DNA of 64,000 nucleotides from JAUVXJ01 sp964433755 (lineage in GTDB: Bacteria > Chloroflexota > Anaerolineae > UBA7937 > B3-Chlor), in assembly GCA_964433755.1 (NCBI GenBank), contig CAYSSR010000002.1, positions 62,001-126,000 on the forward strand. The letters run 5' to 3'. Of this stretch, positions 32,450 through 41,523 are shown piece after piece. The notes below the pieces were generated by a model that was not told the DNA's origin, did no database searches, and saw only the letters and a list, made by a program, of their open reading frames with translations. The number at the start of each line of letters is the position of its first letter. The first letter of the stretch is position 1. A program made the translations under genes and the position numbers.

Positions 32450-34363
32450 GTGGCACACAACGATCTTGCATACGGCGCCTCTGACATCGAAGTTCTTGAA
32501 GGCCTCGAGGCTGTACGCCGCCGTCCAGGTATGTACGTAGGCAGCACCGACGTGCGCGGCCTGCACCACCTGATCTACGAGGTCGCCGATAACTCCGTCG
32601 ACGAGGCCCTCGCGGGCGTCTGCGACGAGATCAGCATCACGATCCATCCCGATCACTCGGTGACCGTGGTAGATAACGGCCGGGGCATCCCCGTGGACAA
32701 ACACCCACAGACCGGCAAGTCGGCACTCGAGGTGGTGCACACTGTCCTCCATTCGGGCGCTAAGTTCGGCGGAGGAGGATACAAAGTCGCCAGTGGACTC
32801 CACGGTGTCGGCGTCTCCGCAGTCAATGCGCTGTCGAAATGGTTGGAGGTCGAAGTCAGGCGAGACGGCAAGACACACTCCCAGCGGTACGAGCGCGGAG
32901 TGCCGCTGGGCCCAGTGACGCCGGTGAAGACGACGGGCAAGAAGGACAAGAGAACGGGCACCACGACCACCTTCCTTCCTGACGACGAGATTTTCAAGAC
33001 GCTAGACTATAGATTCGCGCCCCTGGCCGAGCGCTTCCGCGAGATGGCCTTTCTCACCAAGGGCTTGAGGATTGTGTTCCGTGATGAACGCACAGACCAG
33101 GAACGCACATTCTACTTCGAGGGCGGCATCATATCCTTCGTTCGTCGGCTCAATTGGAACCGCAATGAGCTCCATGACCCGATTCACGTCGAGAAGGAAG
33201 TGAACGGCGCCGTCGTGGAAGCCGCCTTGCAGTACACCGACGGCTACGCCGAATCCATCCACGCCTTCGCCAACAACATCAATACTGTTGACGGCGGCAC
33301 CCACCTGACAGGCTTCCGGTCCGCCCTGACCAGAAGCATCAACGACTATGCCCGCAAGAATAGTCTCCTCAAAGAGAGCGATCCCAATTTCACCGGCGAC
33401 GACGTGCGTGAGGGCTTGACAGCCATCATCAGCGTCAAGCTCACCGACCCCCAGTTCGAGAGCCAGACCAAGGCCAAGCTGGGCAACGCCGAGGTAAAGG
33501 GATTGGTGGAATCCGTCGTGACGGAAGCCCTCTCCACATTCATGGAGGAAGACCCCAGAGCGGCCAAGGCTATCGTGGAGAAATGCCTGGTGGCCTCTAG
33601 GGCCCGTGCCGCGGCGCGAAAGGCTCGCGACCTGGTGGTGCGCAAGAGCGCTCTGGAGAGCATGACCCTGCCCGGCAAGCTGGCAGACTGCTCGGAAAGA
33701 GACCCTTCGAGGTGTGAGCTGTACATCGTGGAGGGCGATTCGGCGGGCGGCTCTGCCAAACAAGGTCGGGACCGTCGCTTCCAGGCCATTCTGCCCCTGC
33801 GCGGCAAGATCCTCAATGTAGAGAAGGCTCGTCTGAACAAGATCCTCAGCAACAAGGAGATCGAGGCCCTCATCAGCGCTCTGGGGACAGGTATCGAAGA
33901 TAGCTTCGACCTCAGCAACCTGCGGTACCATCACATCATCGTCATGACTGACGCGGACGTGGACGGCGCCCACATACGCACTCTGCTGCTCACTTTCTTC
34001 TTCCGCTACATGGAGCCCCTCATCACCAGCGGGCACCTGTACATTGCTCAACCCCCGTTATACCGTATCTCAGCCAGGTCCAAGCACCACTACGTGTACA
34101 CCGAGGAAGAGCGAGAGCGCCTGATGAAGAAACTGGGCCGAGCCAAGATCGAGTTACAGCGCTACAAAGGCCTCGGCGAGATGAATCCCGAGCAGTTGTG
34201 GGATACCACTATGAACCCGGAGTCCAGGACCTTGCTCCAGGTCGAGGTGGAGGATGCGGTCAGATCTGATAGCACCTTCGACAAGCTGATGGGACCAGCG
34301 GTCCCCCCACGCAAGAGATTCATCCAGACACACGCCAAGTCCGTCAGAAACCTCGACATCTAG
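32450..34363 (+). CDS. gyrB: DNA gyrase subunit B
   Basis: The 637-residue protein has the complete GyrB layout: GHKL ATPase (EVADNSVDEALAG near 43, VVDNGRGIPVD near 71, GGYKVASGLHGVGVSAVNAL near 105), the transducer domain, and the TOPRIM domain (IVEGDSAGGSAKQGRDR near 427, MTDADVDGAHIRTLLLTFFFR near 500). The C-terminal YKGLGEMNPEQLWDTTMNPE tail is also present. It supercoils DNA with GyrA, which is not in the window. The GTG start follows TAG directly. AAGGAGG lies 14 nt upstream, a long spacing, but no better in-frame start was found. Confidence 0.96.
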   Translation: MAHNDLAYGASDIEVLEGLEAVRRRPGMYVGSTDVRGLHHLIYEVADNSVDEALAGVCDEISITIHPDHSVTVVDNGRGIPVDKHPQTGKSALEVVHTVLHSGAKFGGGGYKVASGLHGVGVSAVNALSKWLEVEVRRDGKTHSQRYERGVPLGPVTPVKTTGKKDKRTGTTTTFLPDDEIFKTLDYRFAPLAERFREMAFLTKGLRIVFRDERTDQERTFYFEGGIISFVRRLNWNRNELHDPIHVEKEVNGAVVEAALQYTDGYAESIHAFANNINTVDGGTHLTGFRSALTRSINDYARKNSLLKESDPNFTGDDVREGLTAIISVKLTDPQFESQTKAKLGNAEVKGLVESVVTEALSTFMEEDPRAAKAIVEKCLVASRARAAARKARDLVVRKSALESMTLPGKLADCSERDPSRCELYIVEGDSAGGSAKQGRDRRFQAILPLRGKILNVEKARLNKILSNKEIEALISALGTGIEDSFDLSNLRYHHIIVMTDADVDGAHIRTLLLTFFFRYMEPLITSGHLYIAQPPLYRISARSKHHYVYTEEERERLMKKLGRAKIELQRYKGLGEMNPEQLWDTTMNPESRTLLQVEVEDAVRSDSTFDKLMGPAVPPRKRFIQTHAKSVRNLDI

Positions 34364-34470
34364 TTGCTGTGCCCCGGGCAGGATGAGGGAGTCCGGGTGC
34401 GCAAGAGACATCGCCCATGGACAGAGAATCTTCACCGGTCCCTGCCCCGCGAAGGGCGGTTACGGGAGCA

Positions 34471-35040
34471 ATGCCCTTGATGAAACAAAGCGAGAACGGC
34501 TGCTGCGTGATTCCCTCCAGGTTTGGTGAGACGACACTCGTCTGGAGAGAAACAGAGAATGGACCCAGAGTAGTCGAGATCGTGCTGCCCCTCAAGCGCG
34601 CGGAGACAGCCGACATCCCTGCTGCGCGCCCACGATACCCGGCGCTCGATCGCCTCTGCCAGTCCATCGAGCTCTATCTCGAGGGTGAGAACGTCGAGCT
34701 ACCCACCGACCTCCTCGACCTCGGCTCGTGCTCACCGTTTCAGCAGACCGTGCTTCTTGTGGAGAGGACCATCCCCAGAGGACGCGTCGCCTCCTACAGC
34801 GGGCTGGGACACCACATCGGGCATCCCAAGGCCGCCAGAGCCGTGGGAACCGCCCTGGCCCGCAACCCGTTTCCCATCGTCATCCCCTGCCACAGGACCC
34901 TGCGGAACGACGGCAGCCTTGGCGGCTTTGGCGGGGGCCTGGACATGAAACGGGCCCTGCTCGAGATGGAGGGCGTGGCCTTCGACCAGCACGGCCGAGT
35001 GAAGCCGGAGTTCCTCTGGGACTTCCGCGCTCGTGCCTGA
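34471..35040 (+). CDS. ogt: Methylated-DNA--protein-cysteine methyltransferase
   Basis: The 189-residue protein has the DNA-binding segment RGRVASYSGLGHHIGHPKAARAVGTALARNP and the alkyl-acceptor motif PIVIPCHRT with active Cys140, then GSLGGFGGGLDMKR. It repairs O6-alkylguanine in a suicide reaction. Starts at 34417, 34471 or 34480 are all possible; 34471 and 34480 are favoured by a nearby GGGAG. The gene follows gyrB by about 100 nt. Confidence 0.9.
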   Translation: MPLMKQSENGCCVIPSRFGETTLVWRETENGPRVVEIVLPLKRAETADIPAARPRYPALDRLCQSIELYLEGENVELPTDLLDLGSCSPFQQTVLLVERTIPRGRVASYSGLGHHIGHPKAARAVGTALARNPFPIVIPCHRTLRNDGSLGGFGGGLDMKRALLEMEGVAFDQHGRVKPEFLWDFRARA

Positions 35041-35164
35041 GTTGGGGTCTCTCGCTGGCGGTTTGTATCTTCACCAACGCTGGCTCCGACCAGCGGCAAA
35101 GCTAGTCAGGCCGACGTGCCTCCCCGATCCTCCCGTCTCACAGACGGTCTCCATCAAGAACTCT

Positions 35165-35186
35165 GGCTGAGTCGGGGTACTCAGCC
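35165..35186. other. Hairpin upstream of the WecG promoter
   Basis: GGCTGAGT and ACTCAGCC form a perfect 8-bp stem with a 6-nt loop. No T run follows, so it may be a weak terminator for ogt or a regulatory hairpin. Confidence 0.4.
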
Positions 35187-35211
35187 GTGAGCCACCTTCG
35201 AGTGCAAGCCA

Positions 35212-35240
35212 TTGACCAGCGGCCCACTCCCGCGTATACT
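35212..35240 (+). promoter_or_regulatory. Promoter of the WecG-protease-rhomboid operon
   Basis: TTGACC (35212-35217) and TATACT (35235-35240) are 17 bp apart. The RNA start would be near 35247, about 93 nt before the WecG-type gene. Confidence 0.7.
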
Positions 35241-35339
35241 TGCCTGCAAGCAGCAGGCTCTAGGCAACAATCTGTGCGGAGTTGAAGGTGTCGCGTAGGG
35301 CGCACTGGCAGGAGGAGCATCAGCCCTCAGAGCAGAACC

Positions 35340-36068
35340 ATGGTCGATCGAGCCCGAATTGATATTCTGGGGATCAAGATAGACGATGTGACCAGTGAAG
35401 AAGCCCTCGCCAGGATAGAACAGTTCGTGGCGGACGGGCGTCCTCACCTGGTGACAACCGTGAATCCGGAGTTCATCGTCGCAGCTCAGACCGACGTTGC
35501 CTTCGCGGAGATCCTCAACCAGGCAGACTTGAACCTCGCCGACGGTCAGGGCTTGCTGTGGGCAGCACGCCTGCTGGGCGGTTCTCTCAGGGAGCGGGTA
35601 ACCGGCGTAGATACTCTGGTCAGGCTGGCCGAGCTGTCGGCCAAGAAAGGATACGCCGTCTATCTCCTCGGAGGAGCCGAGGGTGTCGCTGAGGCAGCAT
35701 CGCAGGTACTGAGCAGCCGCTTCCCCGGGCTGCGCGTAGCCGGTACGTATGCGGGGTCCCCTGCGCCCGAAGAAGACGACGGCATCGTAGAGCGCATTCG
35801 CCGTGCCGATCCGCAACTGCTCTTCGTGGCGTACGGTGCGCCCAGACAGGAGCAGTGGATCGTCCGCAACATGCTCCGGCTCCGGGTCCCTGTGGCTATG
35901 GGAGTGGGTGGAGCGCTCGATTTCATCTCGGGCAAGAGCTCCCGGGCGCCCGTATGGGTGCAGCGGTTGGGTCTGGAATGGCTACATCGTCTGGCCCATG
36001 AGCCATGGCGCTGGCGCCGCATGACAGCGCTGCCCAGGTTCTGCTGGATGCTGCTGCGCGCCAGATAG
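35340..36068 (+). CDS. WecG/TagA/CpsF family glycosyltransferase
   Basis: The 242-residue protein has the family signatures LVTTVNPEFIVAAQ near residue 39, ADGQGLLWAARLLGG near 65, ERVTGVDTLVRLAEL, YLLGGAEGVAEAA near 105 and VAYGAPRQEQWI near 159. Members add N-acetylmannosaminuronate or N-acetylmannosamine to lipid-linked sugars in teichoic acid, ECA or capsule synthesis. It heads a three-gene group with two membrane proteases. The polysaccharide partners may be the genes at 53070-61777. Confidence 0.9.
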   Translation: MVDRARIDILGIKIDDVTSEEALARIEQFVADGRPHLVTTVNPEFIVAAQTDVAFAEILNQADLNLADGQGLLWAARLLGGSLRERVTGVDTLVRLAELSAKKGYAVYLLGGAEGVAEAASQVLSSRFPGLRVAGTYAGSPAPEEDDGIVERIRRADPQLLFVAYGAPRQEQWIVRNMLRLRVPVAMGVGGALDFISGKSSRAPVWVQRLGLEWLHRLAHEPWRWRRMTALPRFCWMLLRAR

Positions 36069-36094
36069 GAAACTCAGAGGAAGGGAAACCCACC

Positions 36095-36946
36095 ATGGAC
36101 TTCACTACTCTCATCTGGCTCTTCTTCATCTTTGCAGCACTGACGCCTGCCCTCCAAAGACGATACCAGGAGGCGTGTAGACGGTTCGTCATCCAGCGCT
36201 TCGAGAAGAAGCGGCGATCCCGCGTAATTACGCTCATCCACCGTCAGGAGACGATGAGCTTCCTGGGCATCCCGTTCTCTCGCTACCTCGACGTCGACGA
36301 CTCAGAACAGATTCTGCGCGCGGTGCGCCTGACGCCCGAGGAGATGCCGCTGGATCTGATCCTCCATACACCAGGCGGGCTGGTGCTGGCTGCCGAGCAG
36401 ATCGCGCAGGCTCTGGTCCGGCACAAGGCGAAGGTCACGGTCCTCGTGCCTCACTACGCCATGTCAGGAGGCACCCTTCTGGCCCTGGCCGCTGATGAGA
36501 TCGTGATGGATCGTAACGCTGTTCTGGGCCCAGTAGACCCACAGGTGGGCGAGTACCCAGCAGTGTCCATCCTCAAGGTTCTGGAGAGGAAGGACATCAA
36601 CGAGATCGACGACGAAACGGTGATCCTGGCAGACATGGCCGGCAAGGCCATGGAACAGGTCAGAGACACGGTGAAAGAGATACTGGAAGGCAACGCCATG
36701 CCGCAGGAGGAGGCGCGCCGCCTCGCGGAAACGCTGGCTAGCGGCAGATGGACTCACGACTACCCCATCTCCCTGGAGGAGATCCAGAAGCTGGGACTGC
36801 CCGCTCACGACGACATGCCCAACGAAGTGTACGCTCTGATGGATCTATACCCGCAAGCGGGAGGGCGTCGTCCGTCGGTGCAGTACATCCCTACGCCCTA
36901 TCAACCTCCAGAGAGGAAGGAAGGAGGCAAGGGAGAGAGAGGATGA
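36095..36946 (+). CDS. Clp-fold membrane serine protease (SDH family, DUF114)
   Basis: The 283-residue protein starts with a short membrane helix (TLIWLFFIFAALTPAL) followed by a ClpP/crotonase fold with LILHTPGGLVLAAEQIA and HYAMSGGTLLALAADEIVMD, where Ser in MSGG is the likely nucleophile, as in SppA relatives. GPVDPQVGEYP follows. Related proteins process membrane or secreted proteins. ATG 36095 has AGGAAGGG upstream. The stop overlaps the rhomboid start by four bases (ATGA), so both proteases are made together. Confidence 0.85.
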   Translation: MDFTTLIWLFFIFAALTPALQRRYQEACRRFVIQRFEKKRRSRVITLIHRQETMSFLGIPFSRYLDVDDSEQILRAVRLTPEEMPLDLILHTPGGLVLAAEQIAQALVRHKAKVTVLVPHYAMSGGTLLALAADEIVMDRNAVLGPVDPQVGEYPAVSILKVLERKDINEIDDETVILADMAGKAMEQVRDTVKEILEGNAMPQEEARRLAETLASGRWTHDYPISLEEIQKLGLPAHDDMPNEVYALMDLYPQAGGRRPSVQYIPTPYQPPERKEGGKGERG

Positions 36947-37659
36947 TCCCGCTTGGCGACAGTGTCCCCTCCGAACGCACTCCTTTCGTCACCTACACAC
37001 TCATCGCCATCAGTGCGCTGGTCTTCTTCTGGGAGCTGCTGGCGGGGCCCCATGCGGAGGAGTTCATCACCGCGTGGGGCACCATCCCGGCCCAGATCGT
37101 CGACTGGCAGCAAAACCCTGGGGTGCTGTCTACCCTGGTGACTTCGATATTCCTGCATGGCGGGTGGCTGCATCTCATCGGCAACATGCTCTATCTCGCT
37201 GTGTTCGGCGACAACGTCGAAGGGATCATGGGCCACCGGCGTTTCCTGTTCTTCTATCTGACGTGTGGTGTCGCCGCGAACCTGGCCCAGATCGCCATAG
37301 CACCCTCCTCGACGGTGCCGGGTATTGGGGCCAGCGGCGCCATCGCTGGGGCGCTGGCCGCGTACTTGCTGTGCTTCCCGAGGGCACGCGTTTTCGTGGG
37401 CATCCCCCTTCTGGTGTACATGGAGGTGATCGCTCTGCCTGCGATCCTGGTGCTCGGATTCTGGTTTGTGGTGCAGTTGTTCAACGGGGTGGCCACGGTC
37501 GGCGCGTCCAGCGAGGCGACCATGGGCGGGATCGCGTGGTGGGCCCACATCGGAGGCTTCATTGCCGGGCTGCTCCTGACACCAATCCTGCGCCAGCGAA
37601 GGCGACACCGTTTTCTCTACCTCGACACGATGGATCGCCGCCATCTAGGCCACCAGTAG
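36943..37659 (+). CDS. Rhomboid family intramembrane serine protease
   Basis: The 238-residue protein has six hydrophobic segments and the rhomboid catalytic pair: Ser131 in GIGASGAIAG and His202 in WAHIGGFIAG. The structural motif HGGWLHLIGNM near residue 72 is present. Rhomboids cut transmembrane helices. The start overlaps the stop of the Clp-fold protease gene, which suggests a joint cascade on membrane substrates. The C-terminus has a basic Arg/His-rich end. Confidence 0.92.
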   Translation: MIPLGDSVPSERTPFVTYTLIAISALVFFWELLAGPHAEEFITAWGTIPAQIVDWQQNPGVLSTLVTSIFLHGGWLHLIGNMLYLAVFGDNVEGIMGHRRFLFFYLTCGVAANLAQIAIAPSSTVPGIGASGAIAGALAAYLLCFPRARVFVGIPLLVYMEVIALPAILVLGFWFVVQLFNGVATVGASSEATMGGIAWWAHIGGFIAGLLLTPILRQRRRHRFLYLDTMDRRHLGHQ

Positions 37660-37721
37660 CGCTTCTCCCCTCGGGCGAGCTGCCGATCCACCGCCCCGGA
37701 TCCAACGAATCGTGAGAAGGG

Positions 37722-37750
37722 TTGCAGAACGGCCCACGATGTGCTAGAAT
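37722..37750 (+). promoter_or_regulatory. Promoter of tRNA-Gln
   Basis: TTGCAG (37722-37727) and TAGAAT (37745-37750) are 17 bp apart, and the tRNA starts 17 nt later. A TG lies just before the -10 box. Confidence 0.7.
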
Positions 37751-37767
37751 GAAACGGCAAGCATCGC

Positions 37768-37839
<72 letters not shown>

Positions 37840-37864
37840 CTTTCTAGAGGAGGCGAATAGCCCT

Positions 37865-37885
37865 TACTACGAGATCTTCGTAGTA
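37865..37885 (+). other. Hairpin after tRNA-Gln
   Basis: TACTACGA and TCGTAGTA form a perfect 8-bp stem around GATCT, 25 nt after the tRNA. No T run follows, so it may be a processing hairpin rather than a terminator. Confidence 0.45.
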
Positions 37886-37950
37886 CAGAGCGTGATGGAC
37901 GAGGACCCACCCAGTACGGGTAGCTGTCGATTGCCGCTCCACAGCGGCCC

Positions 37951-38003
37951 AAGGCCGAGATCCTGCCTCGCGTCCGGCGGACGCGGGGTGATCTTGGCTT
38001 TTT
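37951..38003 (+). terminator. Strong intrinsic terminator before the GlmU-like gene
   Basis: AAGGCCGAGATC pairs with GATCTTGGCTT, and inside it CCTCGCGTCCG pairs with CGGACGCGGGG. A run of five T follows. It should end the tRNA-Gln transcript. Confidence 0.85.
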
Positions 38004-38022
38004 CCATTTATGGGGAGGTTTC

Positions 38023-39372
38023 GTGACGGTTCAAGCGGTGATACTCTCGGGTGGGGCAGGCGAAAGGGCGTTTCCCTTGAGCGCTGGTAAGCCCAAACCC
38101 ATGTTCGAGTTGCTCGGAAGGCCGCTGCTCGCGTACGTGATCGACAATCTGAAGCTGGCCGGTATCCACGACTTGATCATCGTCACCGGGCCTGATTCCG
38201 ACGAGATTCGAGACTATTTCGCGGACGGCGACGATCTCGGGGTGCAGATACGATACACGACGCAGGAACAGCCTCTAGGCATGGCCAACGCCCTCAAGTC
38301 GGCTGAGCACCTGCTCGAAGAGTCCTTCTTCATGCTGAACGGCAACGATGTCTTCGAGCCACACTTGCTGAGCAGGGTCCTGGAGCATGCACAGTCAAGT
38401 GGTGGCGACCTCGTGCTGGTAGGCCGTGACATGGACCAACCGTGGAAGTTTGGAGTCTTCGAGTTCACAGACGGCAAGGTAACCGCGGTCGTGGAGAAGC
38501 CCCCTATGGGCCAAGAGCCCAGCAACACCGTCGTCGTCGGCGTCTACTTCTTCTCCAAGCTCATCTTCGACTACATAGACCGCACCCCCCTTTCCAACTA
38601 CCAGCTCGAAGCAGCGTACCAGCGCCTCATCGACGAGGGCAATGTCGAGTTCGTACCGTACGAGGGGGTGTTCGAGTCCTTCAAATACCCGTGGGACTTG
38701 CTGACCATCAACGAGTTTCTGATGGCCAGATACGTCACCGCACCAAGGATCAGCCAGCAGGCCAAGATATCTGACAGGGCGGTCATAGACGGCAACGTGA
38801 TCATCGAAGACGGCGTGAGGGTCTTCGAGAACGCCGTCGTCCGCGGACCGGCGTACATCGGGCCAAACAGCGTGATCGGTAACAACGTCTTGATCTGGAA
38901 CCACACCTCCATCGCCGCCAACTCCGTGGTAGGCTTCTCCTCAGAGATCAAGCGCTCGCTGGTAGGAAGCAACTGCTGGATTCACATGTCGTACGTGGGC
39001 GACTCCGTCATCTCCGACGGTTGCTCTCTTGGCGCCGGCACCATCACCGCGAACTATCGCTTCGACGAAGGCCACGTCAAAGTCAATGTGGGAGGGGAAC
39101 CCGTTTCCTCTGGTAGCGACAAGCTGGGCGCTTTCATGGGACCCGACTGCAAGACTGGCTGCAATGCGACCTTGATGCCCGGTGTCAAGGTCGGTCCCCA
39201 CAGCATCGTCGGACCTGGCGTGTTGCTGGGTGATGACCTGCCGCCGGATTCACTCATACTGGGTCCAGCGCCCTACACAACGACCAAGAACGTGATCGAG
39301 GTTTCGGCGCAGGCCAAACAGAACAAGATGAAGACGCTTCGCGAGAGAACGCGTAGCGAATCAGAGACCTAG
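38023..39372 (+). CDS. GlmU-like sugar-1-phosphate nucleotidylyltransferase with left-handed beta-helix
   Basis: The 449-residue protein has an N-terminal nucleotidyltransferase domain (1-230) with LSGGAGERAFPLSAGKPKPM near residue 8 and LNGNDVF near residue 105. Its C-terminal hexapeptide-repeat domain (about 245-430) includes IIEDGVRVFENAVV and LGAGTITANYRFD. The layout matches GlmU and the archaeal dual-function sugar-phosphate transferases, which make UDP-GlcNAc or a similar sugar. GTG 38023 follows GGGGAGG. The acetyltransferase activity cannot be confirmed by eye. It starts a run of six same-strand genes. Confidence 0.85.
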   Translation: MTVQAVILSGGAGERAFPLSAGKPKPMFELLGRPLLAYVIDNLKLAGIHDLIIVTGPDSDEIRDYFADGDDLGVQIRYTTQEQPLGMANALKSAEHLLEESFFMLNGNDVFEPHLLSRVLEHAQSSGGDLVLVGRDMDQPWKFGVFEFTDGKVTAVVEKPPMGQEPSNTVVVGVYFFSKLIFDYIDRTPLSNYQLEAAYQRLIDEGNVEFVPYEGVFESFKYPWDLLTINEFLMARYVTAPRISQQAKISDRAVIDGNVIIEDGVRVFENAVVRGPAYIGPNSVIGNNVLIWNHTSIAANSVVGFSSEIKRSLVGSNCWIHMSYVGDSVISDGCSLGAGTITANYRFDEGHVKVNVGGEPVSSGSDKLGAFMGPDCKTGCNATLMPGVKVGPHSIVGPGVLLGDDLPPDSLILGPAPYTTTKNVIEVSAQAKQNKMKTLRERTRSESET

Positions 39373-39388
39373 GAGAGGAGGTCCGCAG

Positions 39389-40645
39389 CTGGACACGGAG
39401 AGTTCTATAGAACTACTGCTCATCGGCGTATCGTTGCTGCTCACTGCATTTGCGGCAGCCGCGGAGGCAGCGGTGGCATCAGCTAATCCCTTCCGCGTGA
39501 AGAGGATGGCCAAAGACGAGGTGCCAGGTGCGTTGCGGTTGGACAGCATACTCGAGCGCGAGGAGTGGCATCTGTCCGCACTACTGATCCTGAAGAACTC
39601 CGCCCTCATCGTGGCCGCTTGTCTGACCACGGTGCTGGGCCTCAGTTATGTACCACAGTGGAGCATCGTCGTAGCCATCATCTCCCTGACCTTGCTCGTG
39701 TTATTCCTGTGCCGGCTCATCCCTCGCGCCTGGGCCATGCGAGCCCCGGAAAGTGCCGCTCTGACCCTGGCCAGACCGATAGAGCTGCTGACGCTCGTAC
39801 TGTACCCCTTTGTCCGTGTGTTCAGAGCGCTAACCGAGTCCCTGATCAACGGGGCGGGACGCACTGAAACGTCCAAGGACGCCGCAGACATCGAGGCCGA
39901 GCTCCGCCTGTTCATCGACGCTGGCGAAGAGGAAGGGTACATCGAGGAAGACGAGAGGGAGATGATCGCCAGCATCTGCGACTTCGATGCCACCCTGGTC
40001 AGAGAGATCATGGTCCCGCGTATAGACATGGTTGCGCTGGAAGTAGGGTCCTCGATCGAGGAGGCGTTGGACGTCATCGTAGAGAGCGGCTACTCGCGGA
40101 TACCTATCTACGAAGGCGCCATAGAGAGCATCATAGGCATTCTGAATGCCAAGGACCTGCTCGCTCACCTGAGAGAGAAGGATACCTCACAATCAGGCGT
40201 GCGCGAGCTTCTGCGCCCTGCACATTTCGTGCCCGAGACGAACAAAGTGGGTGAGGTTCTGGAAGAGCTTCAGGACGAGCACATACAGATGGCTATCGTC
40301 GTCGATGAGTATGGCGGGACCGCCGGACTGGTGACCGTGGAGGACGCTCTCGAAGAGATCGTGGGCGAGATCGAGGACGAATACGACACGGCTGAGCCCT
40401 TCTGCGAGATGATCAGCGAGAAAGAGGCTGTGTTCAACGCCCGCATGGATCTGGACGACGTGAACAGGCTCATGAGGACCGACCTACCCACGGAAGACAC
40501 GGACACCCTGGGTGGTCTGATCTACTCCAAGCTCGGAGGCGTGCCCAAGGTAGGCGACACGGTGGCACTCGACGGAGTGACGATCACCGTGCTGTCCCTG
40601 CTAGGTCATCGTATCAAGAAAGTAAGAGTCGTGAGAGATGAGTGA
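39389..40645 (+). CDS. HlyC/CorC family CBS-domain membrane protein, likely CTG start
   Basis: The protein of about 418 residues has an N-terminal CNNM/DUF21 domain with four hydrophobic segments, a CBS pair (about 200-315, with REIMVPRIDMVALE and MAIVVDEYGGTAGLVTVEDALEEIVGEI), and a C-terminal CorC_HlyC domain. Family members are linked to magnesium or cobalt efflux. No ATG, GTG or TTG lies between the previous stop and the membrane domain. AGGAGAGGAGG is seven nucleotides before CTG 39389, which would give MDTESSIELLLIGVSLLLT. A TTG at 39434 would cut the first helix. Confidence 0.85.
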   Translation: MDTESSIELLLIGVSLLLTAFAAAAEAAVASANPFRVKRMAKDEVPGALRLDSILEREEWHLSALLILKNSALIVAACLTTVLGLSYVPQWSIVVAIISLTLLVLFLCRLIPRAWAMRAPESAALTLARPIELLTLVLYPFVRVFRALTESLINGAGRTETSKDAADIEAELRLFIDAGEEEGYIEEDEREMIASICDFDATLVREIMVPRIDMVALEVGSSIEEALDVIVESGYSRIPIYEGAIESIIGILNAKDLLAHLREKDTSQSGVRELLRPAHFVPETNKVGEVLEELQDEHIQMAIVVDEYGGTAGLVTVEDALEEIVGEIEDEYDTAEPFCEMISEKEAVFNARMDLDDVNRLMRTDLPTEDTDTLGGLIYSKLGGVPKVGDTVALDGVTITVLSLLGHRIKKVRVVRDE

Positions 40646-41069
40646 TCAGGAATCGACAGCAGAGTTGATAGCCCTGGCCAGGAAGGCACGCGATCGAGCC
40701 TATGCGCCCTACTCGCGATTTCGCGTGGGTGCCGCGCTACGCACCGTCTCAGGGCGGCTGTATAGTGGCTGCAACGTCGAGAACGCATCGTATGGCCTGA
40801 GCATCTGCGCCGAGCGGGTGGCCATCTTCAAGGCCCTGTCCGAAGGAGAGTGCGAGTTCGAGGCCCTGGCCGTGGTCAGTGAGACGCTGGCCAGTCCCTG
40901 TGGCGCATGCCGTCAAGTCATGGCCGAGTTTGGACTGGATACGAAGGTGATCGTTGCCGACCTGAGTGCTGGTCAGCAGGTATTCACAGTGGGCGATCTG
41001 CTGCCAGCCGCTTTCACACCCTCTTCCCTGCCTCAACCCCGGGGCTCAAACCAGGAAGACGCCAGCTAG
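40638..41069 (+). CDS. cdd: Cytidine deaminase
   Basis: The 143-residue protein has the zinc motifs CAERVAIFKA (ligand Cys and catalytic Glu near residue 55) and PCGACRQVMAEF (near residue 90). NVENASYGLSI is the substrate loop. It deaminates cytidine and deoxycytidine for salvage. The start overlaps the end of the CorC-like gene by 8 nt. It is somewhat longer than usual because of a Pro/Ser-rich tail after residue 128. Confidence 0.93.
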   Translation: MSDQESTAELIALARKARDRAYAPYSRFRVGAALRTVSGRLYSGCNVENASYGLSICAERVAIFKALSEGECEFEALAVVSETLASPCGACRQVMAEFGLDTKVIVADLSAGQQVFTVGDLLPAAFTPSSLPQPRGSNQEDAS

Positions 41070-41124
41070 CTGGTGTTCTCCTGGCCCACCGGCGATCCAC
41101 GAAGAGCGCCGGCACACGACGGAG

Positions 41125-41523
41125 ATGATAGAGATCCCAAGGCCATTCCTCTCAGAGATGATCGACCATGCCCGGCAAGAGGCTCCTGACGAGGCCTGTG
41201 GCATCCTCGCCGGCCAGGAGGATCGAGTCTTACAGCTCTACAGGGCGAAGAACGCCGATCGTAGCCCCACGTCGTACCGTTTGGATCCGAAGGAGCAGTA
41301 CCGGATCTTCGAGGACATGGAAGTGAGAGGCTGGGAGTTGGTCGGCATCTACCACTCCCACCCCGCCACCGTGGCGATTCCCTCAGACGTAGACCAGAAC
41401 CAAGCGCGGTACCCAGAATCCTCTTACGTTCTCGTCTCGCTCGAGGACCCGGACAACCCTCAAGTCAGGTCCTTCCGCATTGTAGATGGGCAGGTGACAG
41501 AAGAGGACATCGTGGTCACTTGA
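41125..41523 (+). CDS. JAMM (MPN) domain metallopeptidase
   Basis: The 132-residue protein has the JAMM motif GIYHSHPATVAIPSDVD (His-x-His, then Ser-x-x-Asp) near residue 80 and the catalytic Glu in DEACGILAG near residue 20. Bacterial single-domain JAMM proteins cut C-terminal extensions from ubiquitin-like proteins such as MoaD/ThiS relatives, or act on cysteine precursors. No ubiquitin-like partner is next to it. It follows cytidine deaminase by 55 nt. Confidence 0.88.
   Translation: MIEIPRPFLSEMIDHARQEAPDEACGILAGQEDRVLQLYRAKNADRSPTSYRLDPKEQYRIFEDMEVRGWELVGIYHSHPATVAIPSDVDQNQARYPESSYVLVSLEDPDNPQVRSFRIVDGQVTEEDIVVT

Noticed and set aside
33002..34051. 349-residue minus-strand ORF
   Set aside because: It is antisense to gyrB, which is certain.
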